A stretch of 64,000 bases of DNA from CAYTZH01 sp964442285. Its GTDB lineage: Bacteria > Myxococcota_A > UBA9160 > JAFDET01. The stretch is from assembly GCA_964442285.1 (NCBI GenBank), contig CAYTZH010000017.1:1-64000 (forward strand), read 5' to 3'. This document shows, in pieces, positions 1-7,781 of this stretch. A program made the position numbers and the translations under genes. The notes under the pieces were generated by a model. That model made no database searches. It saw nothing but the letters and a program-made list of their open reading frames with translations, and was not told the DNA's origin. Numbering within the stretch: position 1 is the stretch's first letter; every line of letters starts with the position of its first letter.

Positions 1-403
1 TCAGCAGGATGCGGATGTCCTTGGACATGGCCAGGAGCATCTTGCGGAAGTTCTCCGCCTGGCGTTCGCGGACGGAGCGGAACTCGATCTTGGCGATCTT
101 GGTGAGCCCCTCGACCAGGAAGCAGACCTCCTTGCCGAAGAGCCGCTCGATCTCCTCGGCGGTGGTGAGGGTGTCCTCGAGGGTGTCGTGGAGGAGCCCG
201 GCGGCGATGGTGACCGCGTCCAGGCGCATCTCGGTCAGGATGCCGCCCACCTCGAGGGGATGCACCAGGTACGGCTCGCCGGACAGGCGCTCCTGGCCGT
301 CGTGGACCTTCGCCGAGAAGACGTAGGCCCGCTGCAGCAGGGCCAGATCCGCGTTGGCGTCGTACGCGAGCACGCGGTCGGCGATGTCGTTGAAGCGGAG
401 CAC
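1..403 (-). CDS. RelA/SpoT (p)ppGpp synthetase/hydrolase, N-terminal part (cut by window edge)
   Basis: About 134 N-terminal residues are present; the rest lies beyond position 1. The protein would make or hydrolyse the stringent-response alarmone (p)ppGpp in the cytoplasm. The HD hydrolase domain is visible: LVHPLEV supplies the first metal histidine and LLHDTLEDT the HD pair, followed by EERFGxEV-like and LTK segments typical of long RelA/SpoT proteins. The start taken is GTG at 403, with GGGAGG eleven bases upstream; a second GTG at 415 is in frame but sits right on that purine run. gmk lies upstream, as in many Proteobacteria, but rpoZ, which normally sits between them, is absent. Whether it is a SpoT-like bifunctional enzyme or a synthetase-biased RelA cannot be decided from this part, although the intact HD motif favours hydrolase activity. 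Confidence 0.9.
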   Translation of the reverse strand, partial: MLRFNDIADRVLAYDANADLALLQRAYVFSAKVHDGQERLSGEPYLVHPLEVGGILTEMRLDAVTIAAGLLHDTLEDTLTTAEEIERLFGKEVCFLVEGLTKIAKIEFRSVRERQAENFRKMLLAMSKDIRILL

Positions 404-458
404 GCCCCGCCGCACCTCCCGGCTCGGCCTCTCTTGCTTTTTCTTTTGAATCCGAGGC

Positions 459-490
459 CTTATACCAGAGTATCGGCCGCGGCTGGCGGC
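459..490 (-). promoter_or_regulatory. Candidate extended -10 promoter for relA/spoT
   Basis: The 89-base gap between gmk and relA is locally AT-rich, unlike its surroundings. On the minus strand it carries TGGTATAAG (TATAAG at 464-459), an extended -10 element matching TATAAT at five of six positions with the upstream TG. No good -35 box is seen at 17 bases, which extended -10 promoters can do without. The predicted leader is about 50 nt. The match is by eye only. Confidence 0.35.
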
Positions 491-492
491 GT

Positions 493-1128
493 CTAGAGGA
501 GATCGGGGAAGCGGCCGCGCACCCGGGTCACCACCGCCGCGGCGGCGTGCTCGAGAGCCCGCCCGCCCACCCGCTCCGCGGCCAGGATCGCGCCCATGGC
601 CGCGACGGTCTCCTCGAGGACGTCGTTGACGACGGCGTAGTCGAATCGCGACACCTCGGACAGCTCCCGGCGCGCCAGGGTGAGGCGCTTCTGGATCACG
701 TCCTCGTCGTCGGTGCCGCGCCCGCGCAGACGCTGCTCCAGCACCTCCATCGAGGGGGGCAGCAGGAAGACGAAGCGCGCGTCCCGCCGCCGCTCCCGCA
801 CCTGGCGGGCGCCCTGCACCTCGATCTCGAGCAGCACGTCGGCGCCCTGATCGAGGCGGGCGTCGAGGGCCGCCTGGCTGGTTCCGTAGAGGTTGTCGCT
901 GTAGACCGCCCACTCGAGGAAGACGCCCTCCTCGACCATGCGGCGGAACTCGGCGCTGGTCACGAAGTGGTAGTGGACGCCGTCCTTCTCGCCCGCGCGC
1001 ATCGCGCGCGTGGTGTGGGAAACCGAGTGCTCGATGCCGGGGTCGGCGTCGACCAGGGCGCGGCAGACGGTGGTCTTGCCGGTGCCCGACGGGGCCGACA
1101 CCACGAAGGGGACACCCCGCCGGCCCAC
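493..1128 (-). CDS. gmk: Guanylate kinase
   Basis: Phosphorylates GMP to GDP with ATP in the cytoplasm. At 211 residues it has the usual family length. The P-loop SAPSGTGKTT lies at residues 11-20. The GMP-binding region follows, with SHTTRAMRAGEKDGVHY around residue 36 and YGTS around residue 82, and the LEIEVQGA and lid segments are intact. It starts with GTG at 1128, two bases past the end of the remA stop codon, so it is probably translated from the same mRNA as remA and yicC. The order yicC-remA-gmk-relA is common in deltaproteobacterial-type genomes, which supports both this call and the lineage guess. Confidence 0.95.
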   Translation of the reverse strand: MGRRGVPFVVSAPSGTGKTTVCRALVDADPGIEHSVSHTTRAMRAGEKDGVHYHFVTSAEFRRMVEEGVFLEWAVYSDNLYGTSQAALDARLDQGADVLLEIEVQGARQVRERRRDARFVFLLPPSMEVLEQRLRGRGTDDEDVIQKRLTLARRELSEVSRFDYAVVNDVLEETVAAMGAILAAERVGGRALEHAAAAVVTRVRGRFPDLL

Positions 1129-1407
1129 CTACGCCTCGTCCTCGTCGGTGCCGAAGCGGCCGGCCACCGTCTCCGGGTTCACCGCGGAGAGGATCACGTG
1201 GTCGCTGTCGGTGATCAGGATCGAGCGGGTGCGCCGCCCCTGGGTGGCGTCCACGAGCTTGCCCCGGCTCGCGGCCTCCTCCCGCAGGCGCCGCATCGGC
1301 GACGACTGGGGCGAGACGATGGCTACCACCCGCGACGCCATCACGAGGTTTCCGTAGCCGATGTTCAGCAGCGGCTGGGTGCGGGGGCGTTCGGCCGCGC
1401 TACTCAA
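1129..1407 (-). CDS. remA: RemA/DUF370 family regulator
   Basis: A 92-residue protein of the DUF370 family, whose Bacillus member RemA is a ring-forming DNA-binding regulator of matrix genes. The family core runs from LLNIGYGNLV through VAIVSPQSSPMRR to TDSDHVILSAVNPETVAGR. No ATG or GTG lies close to this core; the best start is TTG at 1407, which overlaps the yicC stop (TTGAGTAG), giving an N-terminus of about 12 residues before the conserved part. A longer frame reaches 1512 but would lie inside yicC. In Gram-negative bacteria its role is not established; the position between yicC and gmk is conserved in several lineages. Confidence 0.85.
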   Translation of the reverse strand: MSSAAERPRTQPLLNIGYGNLVMASRVVAIVSPQSSPMRRLREEAASRGKLVDATQGRRTRSILITDSDHVILSAVNPETVAGRFGTDEDEA

Positions 1408-2290
1408 CGTTCTGCACCTGCTCCCGGACGCGCTCCAGCTCGGTCTTGAGCTCCACCACCAGATGGGCCGACGGGGCGTCGGCGCTCTTGGAGCCCAGGG
1501 TGTTGGTCTCACGGACGAGCTCCTGGACCAGGAAGTCCAGACGCCGACCCACGGGCGCGCCGGGTCCGGCCCCGGCCAGGGCCGCCCGGAACTGCTCCAC
1601 GTGGCTGCGCAGCCGCACCAGCTCCTCGGTGACGTCCATGCGGTCGGCCGCGATCACGACCTCCTGGTGGAGCCGCGCCTCGTCGGTCAGCCCCGTCTCC
1701 CGGGCCAGCTTCTCGGCCCGCTTGCGCAGGCGCTCCCGGGCCGCCTCGGCGGCCTCGCCGGCCCGGGCCTCGAGCTGCTCCGTCGCCACGAGTATGGCGG
1801 ACAGGCGCCCCTCGAGGTCGCCGGCCAGGGTCTCGCCCTCGCTGCTGCGCATGGCGTCGAGCTGCTCGGCCGCCGTGTCCACGGCGGCCAGGGCGGCCTC
1901 GCGCAGGGCGTCGGCCGCAAGCTCGTGCTCCACAGTGCGGGCGACGCCCGGCAGCGCCAGCAGGTCGTCGATCTCGAGCTTGCCCTTCAGATCGTGGCGC
2001 CGGCGGATCTCCGCCGCCGCCTCGACGTACTGCCCCACCACGTCGTAGTCGATCTCGAGCTGCTGCGCGGCGGCGGCGCTTGCGGGGATCCCGACGCTGA
2101 GGTCCACCTTGCCCCGCGCGAAGCGGGTGGAGGCCCGGGCCTTCACGTCGGCCTCGAAGGCCGCGAGGAGCCGGGGCAGCCGCACCCGCAGATCCAGGTA
2201 GCGGTGGTTGACCGAGCGCATCTCCACCTCGAAGACCACGCCCTCCACCTCGAACTGGGCGCGCCCGAAGCCGGTCATGCTGCGGATCAC
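1400..2290 (-). CDS. yicC: YicC family endoribonuclease
   Basis: The 296-residue protein starts with the hallmark MIRSMTGFGRA and ends with the conserved C-terminal block RRLDFLVQELVRETNTLGSK. YicC proteins are recently described endoribonucleases; the E. coli member takes part in small-RNA turnover. The middle is rich in Ala/Glu helices. The GTG start at 2290 lies inside the last unit of a 35-bp tandem repeat that separates it from the heptose kinase gene. Its stop overlaps the TTG start of remA, so the two are probably translationally coupled. Confidence 0.93.
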   Translation of the reverse strand: MIRSMTGFGRAQFEVEGVVFEVEMRSVNHRYLDLRVRLPRLLAAFEADVKARASTRFARGKVDLSVGIPASAAAAQQLEIDYDVVGQYVEAAAEIRRRHDLKGKLEIDDLLALPGVARTVEHELAADALREAALAAVDTAAEQLDAMRSSEGETLAGDLEGRLSAILVATEQLEARAGEAAEAARERLRKRAEKLARETGLTDEARLHQEVVIAADRMDVTEELVRLRSHVEQFRAALAGAGPGAPVGRRLDFLVQELVRETNTLGSKSADAPSAHLVVELKTELERVREQVQNVE

Positions 2291-2387
2291 GCGCCGGCTC
2301 CCGCGGCCCGGATCGCCCGCGTCACGCGCCGGCTCCCGCGGCCCGGATCGCCCGCGTCACGCGCCGGCTCCCGCGGCCCGGATCGCC
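2287..2387. repeat. 35-bp tandem repeat, about 2.9 copies, at the hldA/yicC junction
   Basis: The unit beginning TCACGCGCCGGCTCCCGCGG recurs at 2287, 2322 and 2357 with a period of 35; the third copy runs to 2387. The copies are identical over their shared length. The innermost copy encodes the last residues and stop codon (TCA, TGA on the minus strand) of the kinase gene; the outer two repeat that stop, and the last supplies the GTG start of yicC. The array thus adds about 70 bases between two genes that would otherwise overlap as GTGA. Confidence 0.95.
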
Positions 2388-3361
2388 TGGGGCAGCAGCG
2401 CGCACACCTCGTCGGGCTCGGCGGTGGCGGTACCGATCTTGCCCAGCACGACCCCGGCCGCCGCGTTGGCCACCACGGCCGCCTCGAGGAGGCTGGCGCC
2501 CGCCAGCCGCGCCAGGGCCAGGGCGGCGATCGTGGTGTCGCCGGCGCCCTGGACATCGAAGACCTCCCGGGCCGCCGTGTGCACATCCACTCCGTCGCGC
2601 TCCCCCTCGAACAGGGTCATGCCCTCGCTGCCCCGGGTCACCACCACGTCGGCCCCGCCGCAGCGCTCGCGCAGCTGCCCTGCCGCCGCCGAGAGCGCGC
2701 GGTCGTCGCGGATGCGCGTGCCGGTGAGCGACTCGAGCTCGCGCAGGTTGGGCTTCACGAGCCGGGCGCCGCGGTAGGCGTCGACCTCGGACTTGGGATC
2801 GACGAAGACCGGGAGTCGGCCCAGGAGGGCCATGGCCTTGCGGATGAGCTCCGCCGAGAGGGCGCCCTTGGCGTAGTCGGCGAAGACGGCGCCGGCCGAC
2901 GAGCGGGCGCCGTCGCGCAGGGACGCCAGCAGGGCCTCGCTGGCGTGGCCCGAGACCGACACGTCGCGCTCGCGGTCGAAGCGGACGAGCTGCTGGGAGC
3001 GCGCCACGACCCGGGTCTTGCGGGTGGTGGGCCGATTGGGGTCCACCGCCAGGCCGCCGGCGTCCACGCCGAGCTCGCCCAGCAGCGCAGCCACCTGGCG
3101 ACCGGCCTCGTCGTCCCCGACGACGCCACAGAAGCGGCAGCGCGCGCCCAGCGCCACGACGTTGCGCACCACGTTGCCGGCCCCGCCGAGGGCGAGGGAC
3201 TCGTCGCGCACGTGGACGACCACCACGGGCGCCTCGGGGCTCACCCGGTCGACCTCGCCCCAGAGGTACTCGTCGAGCATCACGTCGCCCGCGACGAGGA
3301 GCTCCAGCTCGGCGAAGCCGGCGACCAGCGCTTCGAGGCGCGCCCGGTCGAGCGGGCCCAT
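2357..3361 (-). CDS. D-glycero-beta-D-manno-heptose-7-phosphate kinase (RfaE domain I type)
   Basis: A 334-residue PfkB/ribokinase-family sugar kinase for the ADP-heptose pathway of LPS core synthesis. N-terminal LVAGDVMLDEYLWGEVDRVSPEAP and LGGAGNVVRNV are characteristic of RfaE/HldE domain I. KTRVVARSQQLVRFDRE and the C-terminal anion hole VQGAGDTT (catalytic Asp in GAGD) are intact. The second, nucleotidyltransferase domain found in fused HldE is missing, so this is the split HldA form and an HldC-like partner must be elsewhere. The ATG start overlaps the preceding epimerase stop (TGATG). Its 3' end, including the stop codon, is the origin of the adjacent tandem repeat. Confidence 0.92.
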   Translation of the reverse strand: MGPLDRARLEALVAGFAELELLVAGDVMLDEYLWGEVDRVSPEAPVVVVHVRDESLALGGAGNVVRNVVALGARCRFCGVVGDDEAGRQVAALLGELGVDAGGLAVDPNRPTTRKTRVVARSQQLVRFDRERDVSVSGHASEALLASLRDGARSSAGAVFADYAKGALSAELIRKAMALLGRLPVFVDPKSEVDAYRGARLVKPNLRELESLTGTRIRDDRALSAAAGQLRERCGGADVVVTRGSEGMTLFEGERDGVDVHTAAREVFDVQGAGDTTIAALALARLAGASLLEAAVVANAAAGVVLGKIGTATAEPDEVCALLPQAIRAAGAGA

Positions 3362-4476
3362 CAGCGGGTGAGACCCCGGCGGGCCAGCTCGTCGGCCGCC
3401 TGGGCGACCCGGTCCTCCGGGCGCTGGGTCTCGAGCCAGGCCAGCAGCTCCGTCATCCCGTCCTCGAGACGCGTGCGCGGCTCGTAGCCGAGCTCCTTGC
3501 GGATGCGCCCGATGTCCGCGTAGCAGTGGCGGATGTCGCCGGCCCGGTACTTGCCGCACACGTCCGGCGCGAGGCGCTTGCCCAGGGCCTCGTTCAGGCG
3601 CGAGGCAACCTCGAGCACGCTCGTCGGACGTCCGGTCCCGACGTTGTAGACGCGTCCCGCCGACTCGTCCCGCTCCAGGGCCAGCAGGTTGGCCTGCACC
3701 ACGTCGGAGACGTGGACGAAGTCCCGGCTCTGGCGGCCGTCCTCGAACACCAGGGGCCGGTTGTCGTTGATCAGGCGCGAGGAGAAGATCGCCATCACGC
3801 CTGTGTAGGGATTCGAGAGCGCCTGGCGGCTGCCGTAGATGTTGAAGTAGCGGAGGGCCGCCGTGGGAATCCCGTAGGCCGCGCCGACGGAGAGGAACAT
3901 CTCCTCGTGGTCGCGCTTGGTGATGGCGTAGATCGAGGTCGGATGCAGGGGCTTGGACTCGGGCGTCGGCCGCGGCTCGAGGTCGCGGCCGCGCCCGTCC
4001 GCGCACTCCCAGGCGCGTCGGGCGAGCTGCTCCTCCGGGCGCAGGCCGGGATGGGCCTCGGCCCCGTCGGCGTCCCGGTAGGCACCCTCGCCGTAGATCG
4101 ACATGGAGGAGGCCACGACCACCTTGCGGATGCGGTCCCGCCGCTCGAGGAGCGCCTCGAGCAGCACCGCCGCCCCCACCGCGTTGACCGAGACGTAGTG
4201 CTCGATCTCGTACATGGACTGGCCCACCCCCACCGCGGCGGCCAGGTGGTAGACGGCGTCCATGCCCTCCAGGGCGCGGTCCACGGCCGCGCGGTCGCGC
4301 ACGTCTCCGCGCTGGAACTCCGCCTCGGGACTCAGCTCGGGCGGCGGACCCTCGCGAGGGCCGTGCACCTGGGGGTCGAGCGCGTCGAGCACCCGGACCG
4401 CGTGTCCGCGTTCCAGCAGGGCGTCCACCAGGTGCGAGCCCACGAAGCCGGCGCCGCCGGTCACCAGGATCCTCAT
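3361..4476 (-). CDS. NAD-dependent sugar-nucleotide epimerase/dehydratase (extended SDR)
   Basis: A 371-residue cytoplasmic enzyme of the extended short-chain dehydrogenase family. The Rossmann motif GGAGFVGSH is at residues 7-15, VYHLAAAVGVGQS follows, and the catalytic pair is in the YAITK motif. RYFNIYGSRQALSNPYTGV and the GRQSRDFVHVSDVV segment are typical of UDP-glucose-4-epimerase and related nucleotide-sugar enzymes. An insertion of about 40 residues rich in Arg, Glu and Pro lies before the catalytic Tyr. It sits between a glycosyltransferase and the heptose kinase, so a role in making a sugar for LPS or another surface glycan is likely. The exact substrate cannot be read from the sequence. 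Start ATG at 4476; a good purine-rich site precedes it. Confidence 0.85.
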   Translation of the reverse strand: MRILVTGGAGFVGSHLVDALLERGHAVRVLDALDPQVHGPREGPPPELSPEAEFQRGDVRDRAAVDRALEGMDAVYHLAAAVGVGQSMYEIEHYVSVNAVGAAVLLEALLERRDRIRKVVVASSMSIYGEGAYRDADGAEAHPGLRPEEQLARRAWECADGRGRDLEPRPTPESKPLHPTSIYAITKRDHEEMFLSVGAAYGIPTAALRYFNIYGSRQALSNPYTGVMAIFSSRLINDNRPLVFEDGRQSRDFVHVSDVVQANLLALERDESAGRVYNVGTGRPTSVLEVASRLNEALGKRLAPDVCGKYRAGDIRHCYADIGRIRKELGYEPRTRLEDGMTELLAWLETQRPEDRVAQAADELARRGLTR

Positions 4477-5447
4477 GAAGCCTCCTTGGACGAGGCGCGG
4501 CCCGCGAGTCCCCCCGTCGCGGGACAGCCGCGCACATGCCAGCCCAGCACGATCGCCGCGCTGCGCCAGCGCTCGCGCTCCCGCCGCGAGAACGGGGCGG
4601 TGAACGCGAGCACGACGGTGTAGAGCAGGAGCTTCGCCACCCGCAGCCCCAGGACCGCCGCCGCCGGGCCCGCGCCGCGGTTCTTGCGGAAGAAGTGGTA
4701 CAGGGAACGGTGGAACTCGATGCGGGTGCGGGCCGGCACCTTCTTCTTGGTGCTGGCGCCGTGGATGTGGATCACCCGGGCCTCGGGCACCTGCATGATC
4801 TTCCAGCCCGCCGCCGCGATCCGGAAGCACCAGTCGGTCTCCTCGAGGAAGAAGAAGTAGTCCTCGGGCATCACGCCCACCTGCTCGATCACCTCCCGGC
4901 GGACGAAGAGGCAGGCGCCGAGCACCGCGTCCACCGGGAGGGGCTCCCGGCGATCGACCCGCTTGGAGGGATAGCGGGCGGGGAAGAGGCGCTCGAGCAC
5001 GCTGCTGGGCACCAGCTCGGTGGCCAGGCTGGGGAAGGCGTGGATGCAGGTCTGCAGGCTGCGGTCGGGGTTGAGCAGCTGCGGGCCCACCACGCCCACC
5101 TCCGGGTGCGCATCCAGGTAGCGCACGCAGGTCTCCAGGGCGTCGGGCAGCACCACCGTGTCGCTGTTCAGGAGCACGGCGTGACGCCCGGACATCTTGC
5201 GCAGCCCCACGTTGTTGCCGGCGGCGAAGCCGATGTTCTCCGGCAACGGGATCACCTGGGCCCAGGGAAAGCGCGCCCGCACCGCCTCCACGCTGCCGTC
5301 GACAGAGCCGTTGTCCACGACGAGGGTCTCGGTCTCGATGCGGCCGGCATCGGAGCGACCCAGGATCTCGCGCTCGATGGACGCCAGGCAGTCCAGCAGC
5401 ACGTCCTTCGCGTTCCAGGTGACGATGACGATGGAGAGATCGGTCAC
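4473..5447 (-). CDS. Family 2 glycosyltransferase
   Basis: A 324-residue GT-A fold transferase. The N-terminus LSIVIVTWNAKDVLLDCL, VVDNGSVDGS, ENIGFAAGNNVGL and the metal-binding LNSDTVV (DxD-like SDT) are classic GT2 features; the acceptor side has GACLFVRREV and the EETDWCFR motif. The C-terminus, after KKKVPARTRIEFHRS, has a hydrophobic stretch (VAKLLLYTVVLAFTAPF) that could anchor it at the inner membrane. This layout resembles rhamnosyltransferase-type enzymes. It overlaps waaF by GTGA at its start, and the next gene, the epimerase, begins within its last codons. This suggests it adds a sugar to the LPS core or O-antigen; donor and acceptor are unknown. Confidence 0.88.
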   Translation of the reverse strand: MTDLSIVIVTWNAKDVLLDCLASIEREILGRSDAGRIETETLVVDNGSVDGSVEAVRARFPWAQVIPLPENIGFAAGNNVGLRKMSGRHAVLLNSDTVVLPDALETCVRYLDAHPEVGVVGPQLLNPDRSLQTCIHAFPSLATELVPSSVLERLFPARYPSKRVDRREPLPVDAVLGACLFVRREVIEQVGVMPEDYFFFLEETDWCFRIAAAGWKIMQVPEARVIHIHGASTKKKVPARTRIEFHRSLYHFFRKNRGAGPAAAVLGLRVAKLLLYTVVLAFTAPFSRRERERWRSAAIVLGWHVRGCPATGGLAGRASSKEAS

Positions 5448-6538
5448 GCACTGCCTCCGCCGCCGGCGACCGGGCGCAGGGCCCCGTCGCCGCGCCAGGC
5501 CCGTCGGCCCGCGTCGTCGAGGGTGGGAAGCACGGCGCGGACGACGGCCTCCGGGTCGATCCCGGTCATGCAGCGGTGATCGACGGGACACGCCCGCAGG
5601 TAGCAGGGCCGACAGCCCACGTCGGCGGTGAGCACCCGCACCCGCTCCAGGTTGAGGGGCGTCTTCTCGAGGCTCGTCGGGCCCATGAGCACCAGGCAGG
5701 GCACCCCGAAGGCGACGGCCACGTGGCGGGCGCCCGCGTCGTTGCAGACCACCGCCCGCGCGCGTCGGATCACGGCCTTGAGGGCTCCGAGGTCGATGCG
5801 GCCGGTGAGATCCGCCGGCGGCGCCAACATGGCCCGCGCCACCGCCCGGGCGATCTCCGCCTCGTCGGGCGCGCCGCACAGCACCACCCGGGCGCCGGCG
5901 GCGGTCAAGGCGTCGCCCACCCGGGCGAACGACGCCACCGGCCAGCGCTTGGAGGCGCCGTAGGAGGCGCCCGGCGCCATCACCACCAGCGGGGCCGCCG
6001 GGTCGACGCCGGTCTCCCGCAGCGCCTCCCCGGCCCGGCGGGTCTCGTCGGGCGTGACGAAGAGCTCGAGGTGGATGCCCCGGGGCTCGGCGCCGACCGC
6101 CTCGACGACGCCGAGGGTGTGTCGCTCCCGGGGGACCCAGGCGCGCCGGCCGGCCCGCCGCGGCGGTGCCACCGGCACGTGGAGGAGCGGACGGCGCAGG
6201 TCCGCCGCATAGCCCACCACCCGGCGCACGCCGGCCAGGCGCATCCACAGGGCGGAGGAGAAGGAGTCGGGCAGGCACACGCCCAGGTCGAAGCGCCGGG
6301 CGCGCAGCGTCCGGGCCTCCCGAGCCAGCGCCGCGAGCCCGCGGCGCTGGGAGCGCACCTCCAGCAGCTCGTGGAACCAGGGCGCCCCCGCGAGCAGCGG
6401 CGCCAGGCCGGGGCGCAGGGCGAGCGTGATCCGGGCCGCGGGGAAAGCGGCGTGCAACGCGCGAAAGGCCGGTGTGGCCATCACCAGGTCGCCCGCCCAG
6501 TTGGGGCCCCGGACGAGGATTTCCCGAGCGTTCGTCAT
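5444..6538 (-). CDS. waaF: ADP-heptose:LPS heptosyltransferase II (WaaF type)
   Basis: A 364-residue GT9 family enzyme that adds a heptose to the LPS inner core on the cytoplasmic face of the inner membrane. The N-terminal motif VRGPNWAGDLVMATPAF is diagnostic for WaaF; PGASYGASKRWP and CNDAGARHVAVAFGVP carry the ADP-heptose site, and LMGPTSLEKTP is the usual GPT motif. The Cys-rich C-terminus (CRPCYLRACPVDHRCM) is also typical. Start ATG at 6538. It follows a second GT9 gene by 33 bases and overlaps the GT2 gene by GTGA, so these heptose-core genes read as one unit. Confidence 0.93.
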   Translation of the reverse strand: MTNAREILVRGPNWAGDLVMATPAFRALHAAFPAARITLALRPGLAPLLAGAPWFHELLEVRSQRRGLAALAREARTLRARRFDLGVCLPDSFSSALWMRLAGVRRVVGYAADLRRPLLHVPVAPPRRAGRRAWVPRERHTLGVVEAVGAEPRGIHLELFVTPDETRRAGEALRETGVDPAAPLVVMAPGASYGASKRWPVASFARVGDALTAAGARVVLCGAPDEAEIARAVARAMLAPPADLTGRIDLGALKAVIRRARAVVCNDAGARHVAVAFGVPCLVLMGPTSLEKTPLNLERVRVLTADVGCRPCYLRACPVDHRCMTGIDPEAVVRAVLPTLDDAGRRAWRGDGALRPVAGGGGSA

Positions 6539-6571
6539 GGTTTGGAGCTCGCGGAGGGGAAACCCAAGCTA

Positions 6572-7642
6572 TCACCCCGGGCCGGCTGCTGCCAGGATCG
6601 CCCGAGCCGACGCCACCACGGAGGCGACGGGAATCACCCTCATGCAGGTGGCCGCGTCGCAGCCGCGACGGCCGCAGGGACTGCAGGCCAGGGGAACGTG
6701 CACGGTGCGGGAGGGGGTCGCGGGCCAGGGGGCGTTCTCGACGGGATGGGTGGGGCCGAGGAGCTGGACGACCGGAGTGCCCAGCAGCGACGCCACGTGC
6801 ATGGGGCCCGTGTCGCTCCCCACGTAGAGCCGCGCGTGGGCCATCAGGGCCGCCAGGTGGGCGAGGGTCGGGGTTGCCGGCGCCGGGCGGGCAGCCCCGT
6901 CCGCCGCCGCGAGCAGCGCGTCGCCGAAGCGACGGTCGTCCCGCGCGGGACCGACGCTCACCAGGACCGTCGCGCCGGGATCCTCGGCCAGGGCCCGGGC
7001 CAGGCGCGCATAGCCCGCCACCGTCCAGCGTTTGTGGACGGTGGCGTCGCTCGTCCCCGGGTGGAGGACCACCGGGGCCTCCCCGCCCAGCTGCTCCCCC
7101 ATCTCGACCAGCAGCGGCTCCGGCACCTGCAGGGGCGACGGCGCGGCCGCGGGGTCGAGCCCGAGGAAGTGGACCAGCGCGGCGTTGCGCTCGAAGCGCG
7201 AGACCCGCCGCGGCGACACCTGCGCGCGTCGATTGGCGAAGAGCCAGGCCCCCTCCCGGGCGAAGGGGCGCGCGTAGCCCACCCGGACGGGCGCCCCCGA
7301 GAGCCGGGCCAGGACACCGCTCTTGAGGATGGCGTGGAAGTCGACCACCAGGTCGAAGCGCTCGTCGCGGAGCGCGCGCAGGAAGGCGCGCGCCCGGCGC
7401 CAGGCGCGGTCGGGACGCCCGCGGGCGAGGTCGCGCTGCAGCGCGGGACGGGGGAAGACGAGCACGCGGTCGAGCCAGCTCTGGCTCTCCAGGAGAGCGG
7501 CGGAGCCGGGCTCGACCAGCCAGGCGAGGTGGGCGTCGGCATAGGCGCGGCGCAGCGCCGACGCCGCCGGCAGGGTCCGCACCACGTCGCCCATGGCGCC
7601 GAGGCGGATCAGCAGCACTCGCCGGGCCTCGGGAGCCCGCAC
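6572..7642 (-). CDS. GT9 heptosyltransferase, WaaC-like
   Basis: A second ADP-heptose transferase-family protein, about 356 residues. VLLIRLGAMGDVVRTLPA at the N-terminus is typical of WaaC/heptosyltransferase I. VDFHAILKSG, the HPGTS and KRWTVAGYARLA donor-site segments, GSDTGPMHVASLLGTPVVQLLGPT, and the CSPCGRRGCD Cys cluster all fit the family. The start is uncertain: no ATG lies near. GTG at 7642 gives about seven residues before the conserved RRVLLIRLG and is used here; GTG at 7678 would add 12 residues. It is the first gene of the minus-strand heptose cluster and is divergent from the Kdo-kinase-like gene. Confidence 0.88.
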   Translation of the reverse strand: MRAPEARRVLLIRLGAMGDVVRTLPAASALRRAYADAHLAWLVEPGSAALLESQSWLDRVLVFPRPALQRDLARGRPDRAWRRARAFLRALRDERFDLVVDFHAILKSGVLARLSGAPVRVGYARPFAREGAWLFANRRAQVSPRRVSRFERNAALVHFLGLDPAAAPSPLQVPEPLLVEMGEQLGGEAPVVLHPGTSDATVHKRWTVAGYARLARALAEDPGATVLVSVGPARDDRRFGDALLAAADGAARPAPATPTLAHLAALMAHARLYVGSDTGPMHVASLLGTPVVQLLGPTHPVENAPWPATPSRTVHVPLACSPCGRRGCDAATCMRVIPVASVVASARAILAAAGPG

Positions 7643-7781
7643 CAGCGCGTTCGAAACCTGCGCGGCGGGCGTCGGCACGGTCGAGGGTCGGTCGACGGAA
7701 GCGTGCAGCGAGACCTCGCACGGGAGGAAGGCAGCCCTTAGGATAGTGCGCCATGCGGCCCCCGCGAACGACTGGCCGCGC

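Noticed and set aside
462..480. GCCGATAC on the minus strand as a sigma-28 element for relA
   Set aside because: No proper -35 at the right distance; GCCGAT is frequent by chance in this composition, and an extended -10 fits better.
2287..2387. Tandem repeat considered as a CRISPR array
   Set aside because: Units are contiguous without spacers and contain coding sequence of the adjacent gene.
1361..3487. 708-residue plus-strand ORF
   Set aside because: It mirrors yicC, the heptose kinase and part of remA in the opposite strand; low-complexity Leu/Gly/Arg composition and no domain.
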